From assembly GCF_910592395.1 (NCBI RefSeq), contig NC_088323.1, positions 7,874,001-7,938,000 of the forward strand: DNA of 64,000 nucleotides, read 5' to 3'. Positions 54,151-64,000 of the stretch are shown here, piece by piece. Made by a program: the position numbers and the translations under genes. Source of the stretch: Lineus longissimus (Eukaryota > Nemertea > Pilidiophora > Heteronemertea > Lineidae). The notes beneath the pieces were generated by a model, which was given only the letters and a program-made list of their open reading frames with translations, searched no databases and was not told the origin of the DNA. The stretch's first letter is position 1. Each line of letters opens with the position of its first letter.

Positions 54151-55191
54151 CGTCGTCCGTTAGCAGGGCACGTTTCGTAACTGTTAGAGCTATTGATTTG
54201 AAACTTGGTACACATGTACCCTTATGTAATGACACCTTGGAGACCAAGTTTCGGTCCGATTCGTTTCATGGTTTGGCCACCAGGGGGCCAAACGTTAAAA
54301 GTGAAAATATGCAATATCTCCCTTAATAGTAGTCGGGAAATTTTGAAAAAAATATGGTAGGTACTTCTAGCAAATGTGCATCATATATCCTCCGGGTTTT
54401 TGATTTGACCTCCTTTTCAAGGTCACAGAGGTCAAATGGTGTAAATTGGCCGTTAGGATGTAACGATGGCACGTTTCTAAACTGCAATGACTATTGATAC
54501 CAAATTTGGTACACATTTACCCCTTAGTCAGGTGATCTCAGGGACCGAAGTTTGGTCCAATATGATTCACCACTTGACCACCAGGGGGCAAAATCCAAAA
54601 ACCTTAAAAATGTGATTATTCCTTAACTTCTTGCCCGATTGCCACCAATTTGATATCATGGGTACATCTAACCACCATACAGTATATGTCACACAGGTTT
54701 TTAATTTGACCTTCTTGTCAAGGTCACAAAGGTCAAATGGCGTAAATTCGCCGTCAGGCCGTAACTATGGCACGTTTCTTAACTGCAATGACTATCGATC
54801 AAAAATTAGGTACACATGTACCCCTTGGTCAGGTGATCTCAGGTACCGAAGTTTGGTGCGATCTGATTTGCCGTTTGGCCTCCAGGGAGGGGGCCAAATC
54901 CTAAATTCTTCAAAATGCCATTATTCCTAGTAATGACTTGCCCGATTGGCACCAATTTTATATCATAGGTACATCTAATTCTAACAACCATTCAATGTGT
55001 CACCCGGGTCTTCTTTGATTTGACCTACTTTTCAAGGTCACAGAGGTCGAATGTTATGTAAATTGGCCATTTTGGGGAAATTGTAATTGCTTGGACCTAC
55101 ATCAAACCTAACACTACATGACACAATACCCATGCTCTTTATCCATCTTTCCTCCACATGAGGTGAGCACAATGGCCCTGGCCATTTCATT
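54015..55191 (+). mobile_element. TTTTAGCTCACC element, copy 2
   Basis: Same structure and orientation as copy 1 at 45227-46425, differing by scattered single bases and by the length of the (CGT)n tract at 54061-54161. It lies downstream of ceramide synthase exon 8. Confidence 0.8.
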
Positions 55192-56147
55192 GAAGAAATA
55201 TTATTCTTCAGAGTATATCAATCGCCGATTCTGTTTTTTTAAAGACATTGCTTTACTTGACCACAGTACACCACATCCTAGCACTGTATTGTCTTTTCAA
55301 GCATTGCACTTGGAAATAATCATCCCCTAAATAAACCCTCTTGACAACCCAGGATTCTCAAATCTGGGCTGTTGGTGTGGAACTCTCTAGCCTCTCCAAA
55401 ACTCCCTTGGAACTTTTTAACACGTTTTAAAATGATAGTATTCTGGTTGTGGTGTTTTAACTTTTCGTAAAAGTATTGCAAATGAACACAGTGAAATTTT
55501 AGAAATTCTTTTGGGCCTAAAAGTTATTCTCTGGTGGTTCCTTTTAATACCTGCTCATGAGCAATGACGCAGTCTTTGTTTTTGGCCTCACCTCAAGCTG
55601 ACAATTATATGCATGCATAAAACCCCTAACAGCTAAGTTGGAAAACACTAAAGCCCGTCCCCCATGTTTTGAACGACTGGTCAGCCATGTTTCAAATGCC
55701 CTCAGATATGATAGACTACCAGCAGGCCGCAGTTGTGCTACTGTATTCACCAACAGAGCACTGGATGTGGAGCACAGATGTGAGCATCAGTCCGTTTATC
55801 TTACTATAAGTGGCCATTGTGACCTTGTGCATCCATTATTTGAGATTGAATGCCAACTCATCAGACAGTTCCTCAATACCCACATGATTTTAATGCTAGC
55901 AAGGCGGGAATTTTTTCCATCTTTAAAAATCGAAAAATAGCTGCGTGCTCCTAAATCATCATATGGTGTCTTGTTCATCTCCTGATTATGTATCTGATGA
56001 ATTCCCTTTTCCAATATTGTGAAAGGTCAAATTTAAAGGCCACTTTGAAACTGAAAATGGTACAGATGGCACAAAAGATGCCATTCTGTCAAGCTTGTAC
56101 GTGAAATGAAAAACTAAAGATTATGTTCATTCAGAACAATGACTTCA

Positions 56148-56204
56148 TGGCATAGTGGGTATAAGACGGCAAGTATCAAGTGTCGAGGGTTCCGAGTTCA
56201 AACC
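56148..56204 (+). repeat. tRNA-like promoter (SINE head or tRNA relic)
   Basis: TGGCATAGTGGGTATAAG resembles a pol III A box, and AGTTCAAACCC 36 bases later fits a B box (GWTCRANNC). The surrounding stems are poor for a functional tRNA. Probably a tRNA-derived SINE head. Confidence 0.5.
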
Positions 56205-56689
56205 CGCTCGAGGAATATTTTTAATTTTTTCTTTACACACAAGCGTCTCTGTGTGACCTGTCTCGTCAATGAACTTGTTTGTGCAGCCCAGTGAGACCAG
56301 TCGCTGGGTGTCTTTCATGTTTCAAGTGCAGTTTTGGTGGTCGGGCGTTTGTGTTTTCTAACTTGGTCGTTAGGGTTTTTATGCATGTATGTCAGCTTTT
56401 AATGAAAAAGCACTCATACTTTTTTTATACCACGGGGCTCTCAACTTGAAATTAGTATGCGCATACCTTTTTTTGAGGATACTCGTCCCTCTGACACCCT
56501 CTCTTGTAGTTAAATCATTTGAGTAGTTGCAGCTTTGCCAAGTTTCAATTCTGATCTTGAAATTGTTTTCTGGACAAATGTTTGAGACCGCCAGAAAAAA
56601 CCAGGTGTGCAATAATTGATCAAATAAAATATTCAATGTTCAGGGCATGAAAAATGGAAAGCATAGTTGGCCAGCTTAAAAGATCTGTT

Positions 56690-57330
56690 TAGCTCACATG
56701 GTACAGGAAGGAAGTGTCGGAATTCTTGTCTTTTGTAAATCTAGAAGAATACATAATATGACACCTGGCCCTTCGACCTTCTTTTCAAGGTCGCGTAGAT
56801 GTCTAAGTTGTAAGATCTGGCATTGGTCATATCTGAACACATCTTCAAGGCATAGTAAAAAAATGTCAGTATACAGGGTTTAATATCATAGTGGTTTAAA
56901 TTTAAAAATTTTGACCGAGACCTACAATGTAACTGAACTCTAACTTCAAACTGCCCCGGAAATTGGCACGTTTCGTCCTTATTTGTTTTGGAACCTTTGG
57001 TATCTAGACACCTGTTGTCCATCTTCTAGTAGGTCAATGTGACCTACTTATCAGTTTTAGGTCAGGGCCTGGTTGTAGAAAGCAAGTTAATCACTAACTT
57101 GGGTGTTAACTTTTAACCCCACCTGGACTAGCCTGAAGGTGATAACGCTAAGTCTTCTTTTTAACAACTTGGCCCATGTTGTAGGCCTATTACCCGGCGT
57201 GGGTCATATCTCTAGAAGTCGTGACTAGATGCTGTAGCATCAAATGTGTTCCAGAGATTCATCTGAACAGGCTCAGCACTTGCTTGGAACATGATGACCT
57301 TGACATATATTTCAAGGTCATCGACACTGT
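56690..57330 (+). repeat. Diverged relative of the TTTTAGCTCACC family
   Basis: TTTAGCTCACATGGTACAGG at the start, CGACCTTCTTTTCAAGGTCG near 56775 and TGACCTTGACATATATTTCAAGGTCA near 57295 echo the family. No (CGT)n tract is left, and the end is not defined. Confidence 0.4.
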
Positions 57331-57339
57331 TTTATTAGG

Positions 57340-60050
57340 GAAAGTCCTATGAATAGGCCTACTCACTTACATGGTACTCCTTCAATTCCTTTAGCCTTAA
57401 GGCTAACAAGGCAGGGAGCCCATTTTAGATACACATGCATTTTGTGCACATTGACGAAAAACTTTGAAAGTATTTCATTTCAGCCACTTCCGTTAGGGCT
57501 TGAAATCTGTCTTAACCAATTCCACAACAGACATTTTTGTGTTTTTCGCGGTGTATAATGGGAGTTTTGCGGTTTTCACAGCCACTTTTAATTGCAAAAA
57601 ATAATTTACATAATTACAATAATGACGAAGTTCAAAGTTCATAATGAAATAAGCAACAATGTCAACGCTGCTGTCCCCATCTTCGAGTTTCTCCCTTTGA
57701 ATGGATACCTCTTCTCTGAATTTTTTTTAGTCCTTTGCTTTGAAAATCCAGATAGCCAGATAGAAAAGCACAAGTTGCCTTTTTGGCCTGTATAAAAGAG
57801 AATGAAATATATTTTCTAATTTATATTTGAACCACAAACTGTTGGATTGCTTGTCCACTGGCACTGCTCTACCATTGAGCTTTTGCTGTTTTTCTGTACT
57901 TTGTGACATCATTACAATCAGTTACAGAAAAAGATGACTTAAAAAGTGATGGTTATGGGATTATTGCACTCTCATAAACAGCTACACCATCTGTTGTGTC
58001 GTTGTGATGCATAGGGTGGTGATATGCTCGTGTTCATGGGCTTGTGTCGTCCACGTTTTTCTGAGTTGTCCATATATCAATGTAACCTGATCATAATGCA
58101 GCTGTTGTAGTTATCCCAGCCTCTCCTGTTGTCAGAGTGTTACAAGTTCCTTATTTCTTTGAGTCCAAGACAGTGCTTCGCTACTGAATGGGTTCCTAAA
58201 CTTGACCAATCAGCTGTGCATTCAGGACACATGGGTTTTGATCTCATCCATAACTCGTCCTTAAAAATTGCAGGATGCATGAGGACAATGGCAATTCATT
58301 TCCTGATGATGAGGCAATAAATCTTATCACCGAATTGGTGTTCATAGCTAGGTGTACTAATCATGAATAAACAGTGGTTCTGATTCATCAATGAAGCAGG
58401 TGATGCGTGTTAGTCAGCATCTGCTGGATTCACAATGATTCTGTCTCGTAAAGCAGTGAGTGCTCTGGGTAGCCAAAGTGTAACTGATATCCAAAGTGAC
58501 CCAGTTGCTGGCAGATTATAGCCTCGGTTTGGTATACCTGGTTAGCATAAACTTGGCTGCCCACTGACATAGATTCATGCATAATATGTCCTAGTTTACC
58601 TATATTAGGAATGTAAACAATAATAGTGCCATGCATGGAAAGTGGAGTTTGTCCATCTGAAATGTGCATTGAATTCACTATTGCAGTACAATAAATAAAA
58701 TCACCCTCCCAACATCCCTAATCCATTGAATCAAGAATATCCAAATATCCAAACAATTATTTCATTCCATATTCCTTTTTTGGTCGAAAAATATAAATCA
58801 AAGTAAGGGTCACTGAATGAATATAGGCCTACACATGTGAAACATTAATAATCCAAAAGAAGTAAGAATATAATCCACCAAAGGAACAACAAAATAAGTT
58901 TAACCTGTTCAGAAGAACTGGAACCAGGAAAGATGTAACAAAATTGACAAGGCAGGAAGCACTTGATCTTCACCACCACGTGTTTCATCATGGTTACTAG
59001 GCCAATATGCTAATGAGCGGCTGATAATGAGCTGGACAAGCAACATCAAAAATGTGATAGCCACTTCGTTGATGACCAGAAAGGGTGTAAATTGTACTCA
59101 TTCACTACAGTAAGACATGGTCAACACCATGGAATTGACCTTCTGCACTTGAAGTATCAGAAACAAAATCTATCCCTATTACAAGATCAAAGGAATATGC
59201 CGCCTTGCAAACAAGCAGCCTGCTGAGTTTGAGAGATTATAGCAGACAAGTGTATAAACAAATTAACCCAAATGTGTGTAATTAATCAAGCAGAAAGGTC
59301 CATGTACCAGGCTGTATCATGATACCATACACAAGTTGACCACCAAGAATGTTATTGACAGTTTAGTTGAGGGGGAGGGGGCTGTGCTGGGTGGACTCCA
59401 GCCATTCATAAGCCTTATACATCAAGGGGTGTGCATATTCATTGAGAAAAGTGGTTGAATTCCACAGCCAAGATGTCAATCAAAGGTCTCCCACCAATGG
59501 TATCTTGTTTTAGACATAGAAACTTTTTCTATCCCAATTAGAAGTTGGGGGTGGGGTGTGTGTTGGACAGTACTCACAATGAAATGCATTTTATGCTCTC
59601 AAAAGTGCTTATATGGAATACATGTTGCATTAGGATTGTAGTGTGGTATGTATCTAACAATAATAAGCATGTTTATTGAGGTAAAAAACGATTTGGGCTG
59701 TGTCAGAGTCATTTCAAATAATGACCCCAGCTATCAAAGCACTATCTGAGATCATAGTGCATTGAAACTGGAATGCACTAGATAGTACACAAACTAGGTC
59801 AATCCAGAACGAGGCTGACTTTGGCCTATTTTGTATAAGTTTTGACCCAGGTTGTACACTGAAGGTCACTAATGCCAAAAGAGGTCCCAAACGAAAGAGC
59901 AGCCACCGGATTGTCCTGGACAACTCTGCAGAAAAGTAGGCCTAAGGTGATTGGTATTTTATTCACGGAGGGATTTTTGGAGAGTCAGAACACATAATTA
60001 GTTAATTCATCTACAAGAATCTACAAAACAATTGCTCAATTTGTATTGTA
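57340..60050. other. Non-coding stretch without recognised features
   Basis: Many short frames but none with family features, splice-compatible conservation or repeats seen elsewhere in the window. A frame near 58270-58370 with acidic residues is out of phase with ceramide synthase exon 8. Confidence 0.5.
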
Positions 60051-60054
60051 TATG

Positions 60055-60460
60055 TAGAGTCAAACCTCTCTGTCAAGGATACCCTCAGGACTGACAAAGG
60101 CTGTCTTTAACCCTTCAGCTGCGCCTATGTGTTATTCACCAGTGAGTTTGAATGAAAAGATCGTCTGCAATACAGTTTTCCAACCTACTGATAGATGGCG
60201 TGCAGGCGATCGTTTCTATGGCGGTTTCGAGGAATCTAACTCTTCTCTGCTTCAAGCTACAGTCTTTTAAAAACAATTTATCGGAAAAAAATTGAAAATT
60301 AAAAAAAAAATCGGCAGTTAAAAAGGGCTGATTTGTGGGGTGTCCTGATTAAAGAGGTCAAAGTGAGTGTTAACAATCAATTACGGACCAGACCAAGCGT
60401 CCTTGATACTAGAGAGGATGTCCTTAATAGAGAGGAGTCCGCTGAGGGAGATTCCACTGT
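60055..60460. repeat. ACCTCTCT MITE/repeat copy E, reverse orientation, interrupted
   Basis: It starts GAGTCAAACCTCTCTGTCAA and ends GAGTCCGCTGAGGGAGATTC and CACTGT. A block at about 60111-60325 that starts CCCTTCAGCTGCGCC after TTAA interrupts it; its right end near GGCAGTTAAAAAGGG is less clear. It is probably another TTAA element. Confidence 0.6.
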
Positions 60461-61543
60461 GTTTCATTTAAATGCATTCAAGATCAGTGTTTAGAAATTT
60501 TGGTTAGCTTTTATGTGCTAAGTGGTTGCAAAAGATCATACAGTGGTTATGTTATTTATTAGCATATTATGAAGATTCTCCTAACATCAAAGCATGGCTT
60601 AATTTTTGTACCAACTGCATGCGCCACAACCATCATTTTCTTTGCCATTTAATGCTGCATGTAGCAAACCTTCATTTCCTTGAATAGTTTTCATGATTTG
60701 ATTGGATTGACTATAACCTTTGTTGAAGTTAATAAAAAACAATAGAAACCTGCTTCATGTAATTCATTGACCTTTCTCTACAAGGATACCTTTATTGCTG
60801 TTACATTGGTTTGGGTTGGAGGTGGGATGCACTTTTTTTAGCCTTTTCTATTTTTAACAGGGTTTGAAAAGATGTTGCTGAGCTTTTTTGTGATCTGTTT
60901 GATCAGATCAACCAGAGAACTTTAGGTGGCGAAGCGAGTTTGGCATATCAATTAGTCCAATTAGTCAAATTTTTCCAATTTTTTTTCGTACAAGGGCCAA
61001 CATTTCATAGCTGTATTTGAACTACGTACAACTGTTATAAATTTAAGGGTTGACCAAAGGTACCGCCATTTTTAGCTCAGCTGACAAAGTCAGCGGAGCT
61101 AGTAGTATAGCTGTTCAAATGGTGTCCGTCCTGCAATCCATCCATCTAGGGACCCATCTGTGGACAAAATTGGACATTTCTGACCGGGAAGGCCTAGCCA
61201 CTTCGTTGACGATGCTAAATTAGGAGTTGCCCAAGGTGAACTCAAAAAACGAAAAATCGGCGCGATCCGACCTGTATTAAGAGAATGAGGTCATTTCGCG
61301 TTTAGATTTCTTTCCCTTTTTACCTCGGTCCACAGAGCAAATATTGTTTTCAAATGTGGCTGAATATTTTTAAATATTTTTTCATTTTTTACTTTTAATG
61401 GAATTAATATAGTTTTCACCGCCAGTTGGCGCTGCAGGCACATTGCCTGAATTTTGGCGATTTCAAATTTGGCGGTGGCTTAACTTTTTTGCAAGCAGTG
61501 CCGCTGATTGGCCGATCGATAGAAGAGATGCCACCATTTAAAA

Positions 61544-63039
61544 ATGGCGGTAGTCGCTGCTTCAATGAAGGTGAGTGAACTTTCTCATGTTCAATCGGTT
61601 GATACTCTTTTAATCAACATGACCATGTACCTGAAATTTGTTTAGGTACTGAAAAGAGTCTATATAATTCAGATTTATCAATAGTTTTTTATAATATTCC
61701 GGAAATTTTGTGCACAAATCAGCGGAAGTTGGTGCTCGTCTCATGTCATTTTAGAGCGAAAAATTTGTTTCCGTCGATCTCTACCACTGAAAAATCGCTT
61801 GCATAGCTTCGAATTTTTGTGAAAATAAGTATCTGAACTTGGTTTCAAATAGTCTAGAGAGTTACCTTTGTGGTGATACATATGGTATGTGATAAATATT
61901 TGTGGAATTTGTGAAATTCGGTTTTCAAACGTGCCGATGATGCAAGCGATCTCGGGTGAATTTTGCAAGTATTTTGATCGAAAATGACATCTGAACTTAG
62001 TTTCAAATAGCCTACGCAATTATCATTTCGGTGATATATAATGCATGCATGTAATAATTGATTAATCTACCTAAAACGCGCAATTAAAACGGCGAAAGAT
62101 CGTGATAAACACTCTGGTGGCGGTCGCACTAAATAACGACCGGTAGGGCCCGGCGTGTGGCGGAGAAAAAAAGGTAGCGCCCGGAGGTTGAAACGGGATT
62201 TTTATGCACTTTTAACTGTATATATATGTTGTTTAGATGTATTTCTAACAGTTCTGTAACTTTTATGACCAAGCTTGCACCCAAAGTTGGTAAAATTGAT
62301 GCTTGTTTATGGACTGCGCTAGCGACCGGAGAATTCGCCGTCGGCCATTTTAGGACGGTCAACAAATCTCGCCATTTACGTTTGTTTACAATTATTTTGA
62401 AAGTCACATTAGGCCTATGACATCGTAGTATGAATTCCACTGCAGTTTCCTTACGCAGCAATGCTCATGTTTTTGGTTGGCAATCCTGTACTGTCTGTAC
62501 ACTGCGCTGTGCAGGCTTAGAGTATAACTCAACAGGCCCTCATGATTCATTTGATGGACACCTTATTTGATAGTACCTCATCATTAAGTCCACTAGATCC
62601 TGTTCTGTTACATGATAGACAATTTTCAAAATGTAGTACACCACTCGCTCACGGCTCACATCATGTGGGCACGGTTGGCTGTTGAGTGTTATGGTTCAGT
62701 CTGTGAGACTAATTCAAAGAGGTTACACTTTTATTTTGAATTGGAAAACAACCCCCAGGACTGACTTTTCACTGAGTGATAAGTGTGCCCTTCGAAGGTT
62801 AAGTCTCTTTCTGGATTTGCTTCCATAGATGCCTTGTTCAGGATATCATCTGACCGATGCCTGATCAAGCACAGACTGTATCCGGTGGTGTACATTTCCC
62901 CGTCTATGTCACCCTTTTTTATTCAGTCAGTGTTAATTTCTCTTCTCTTTTTTTACAGATTAACTGTTGTTGGTTATTGCAAGAGGAGTCGTTGGCACAT
63001 TTCAAGTCCAGGAAAGCACTTGCTGTTCCCACATTCAGA
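61544..63039 (+). CDS. Two splice-compatible small exons of an unidentified gene (partial)
   Basis: ATG at 61544 (AAAATGGCGG) opens nine codons, MAVVAASMK, to a donor AAG|GTGAGT. A polypyrimidine acceptor CTTTTTTTACAG at 62958 opens a second, in-phase exon of 27 codons (INCCWLLQEESLAHFKSRKA...) to AGA|GTAAGG at 63039. Upstream of the ATG is a CCAAT-like GATTGGCC. No family is recognised and no further exon was found before 64000. It could be a host gene start captured within, or overlapping, the region bounded by inverted termini. Confidence 0.3.
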
Positions 63040-63086
63040 GTAAGGTGTGCTTACTCGTTTTACTGCTTTCCATTCCTGGAGAGCGT

Positions 63087-63168
63087 TATCAAATATCTGC
63101 CGCAAGGCAACAAATATCTGCCGCAAGGCGCTTCAATATCTGCCGAAAGGCATCAAATATCTGCCGCA
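63087..63168 (+). repeat. Tandem repeat of about 21 bp, four copies
   Basis: AAATATCTGCCGCAAGGC, with small variations, occurs at about 63092, 63112, 63133 (CAATATCTGCCGAAAGGC) and 63154. Confidence 0.8.
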
Positions 63169-64000
63169 CCAATAAAGTTCATTTTGTTAACCAACTCTTT
63201 ATCTTCTTCGTTGCCTCATAATAACGGTACCGACACACACTTGACCCTTGCCTTCACCTATCCATTTCAGCTGAGCGCCAGGCCCTTGGGCCTCTTGTTG
63301 TTAGAACTTAATCATAAAGCAATTACAACTCTTTCAAAACGTAGTGACTGCTCATTCAATACCCTGGAGGCTGTTCTCTGGAAAACAAAGAATGGACTCC
63401 AGCCCTTGAAGTGAGCATTCACTATGTTTTGAAAGAGTTCTTGTTGCTTTAGGATTTGGAGGTCTGGCCAAAATGGCGGTACCTATGGTCAACCCTTAGA
63501 CAGTTTACTCCATGACACTTATTTTATCAAAGAGTTGACTTCCAAGGTGCTTTTTCTATTGTGCAGAGTACCTGCGATTTGGTTGTGCTTGTAAGAAAGT
63601 CCCTCCACAAAATGTGCAGAAGGATATAAGTTAGCATCCTTTGGCCCATATTTTTTTAGACCAGCTGCTTCGACCTTGAATCTGAATTGAGGCGACTTAG
63701 ATAAAGCAGTATGATTTTAGGCGCTGTGCCTGGACGCCAGGTCTATTTATAATGAGGGAAATTGTGATTGCCCTCTATCAAATGATCAATGTCAACTTTG
63801 GTTGCCTCATCATCGTGACAGGATCTTGCATAGAAACGATGGTCATGTTATGGGCGGTGGTGGAAGGAGACTTAGGCAACTGATCGGGGCCAGGAATTCA
63901 GCATGACCTCTATGGATAGGTGAACTGTGTTGAGGTTTTGCCCACAAAGTGGCTTCAAAACCATGAGTTTTCAAAGTTTCTTCTGCTCTAAACCGTGACA

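Larger units (their letters stand above)
61044..63498. mobile_element. Candidate 2.45-kb element with 29-bp inverted termini
   Basis: 61044-61072 (TAAGGGTTGACCAAAGGTAC and nine more bases) is the reverse complement of 63470-63498 with one mismatch. Next to the left end is AGCTCAGCTGACAAAGTCAG with a hairpin (GCTGAC..GTCAGC). No target duplication or transposase was recognised. Inside are two splice-compatible small exons, a tandem repeat and a second hairpin (about 63313-63457). Confidence 0.5.

Noticed and set aside
58262-58370. Acidic frame EDNGNSFPDDEA as the ceramide synthase tail
   Set aside because: The acceptor TTGCAG puts it in the wrong phase: the in-phase reading is Asp-Ala-stop.
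63087-63168. CRISPR-like array
   Set aside because: Units of about 21 bp with almost no spacers in an animal genome; it is a plain tandem repeat.

Overview
The window is eukaryotic and comes from an invertebrate animal. It has spliced genes with GT-AG introns, two conserved animal genes, a spliceosomal U1 snRNA gene, and a dense load of DNA transposons, MITEs, non-LTR retrotransposons and one Polinton (Maverick) remnant. The transposon mix and a frequent TAGGCCTA-like word suggest a marine deuterostome or lophotrochozoan, but the sequence alone does not fix the phylum.

Layout. 8-1396 is a short transposon with TTAA target sites and a THAP-domain ORF (Kolobok-like). 2892-9919 (minus) is an RPP25/RPP25L-like gene (Alba protein of RNase P/MRP) in six exons; its start codon is split by an intron. 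Its introns hold a piggyBac-like insertion nested in a MITE, a second TTAA element, an imperfect inverted-repeat element and a perfect 62-bp palindrome. 11.2-13.4 kb holds a 5'-truncated LINE between inverted arms that carry a CTGGA repeat. 14.1-19.75 kb is the most striking locus: a full-length Tx1-like LINE with both ORFs open sits inside a U1 snRNA gene, flanked by a 17-bp target-site duplication made of U1 sequence. 20.2-28.1 kb is a decayed Polinton, with integrase and protein-primed DNA polymerase on plus and small hydrophobic and virion-type ORFs on minus. 28.4-29.9 kb has a palindrome relative, a Tc1/mariner transposase and a TA-flanked MITE. 31540-35202 is an apparently complete PIF/Harbinger element with perfect 40-bp terminal inverted repeats, a spliced Myb-like gene and a DDE transposase; two MITEs are nested in it.

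38519-51406 (plus) is a homeobox-type ceramide synthase gene. Eight exons join in frame to 342 codons, and a candidate terminal exon lies at 52812-52949. Its introns and 3' flank hold several copies of an ACCTCTCT repeat, an intronic tandem duplication, a MITE and two near-identical ~1.2-kb elements that begin TTTTAGCTCACC. These elements contain a (CGT)n tract and internal subunits with CTCF-like and nuclear-receptor DR3-like motifs. 53-64 kb is mostly repeats: an 80-bp tandem array, a tRNA-derived SINE-like head, and a 2.45-kb region with 29-bp inverted termini enclosing two splice-compatible small exons.

The two host genes are unrelated in function (RNase P/MRP RNA processing and sphingolipid synthesis). 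The remaining recognised coding sequence belongs to mobile elements.
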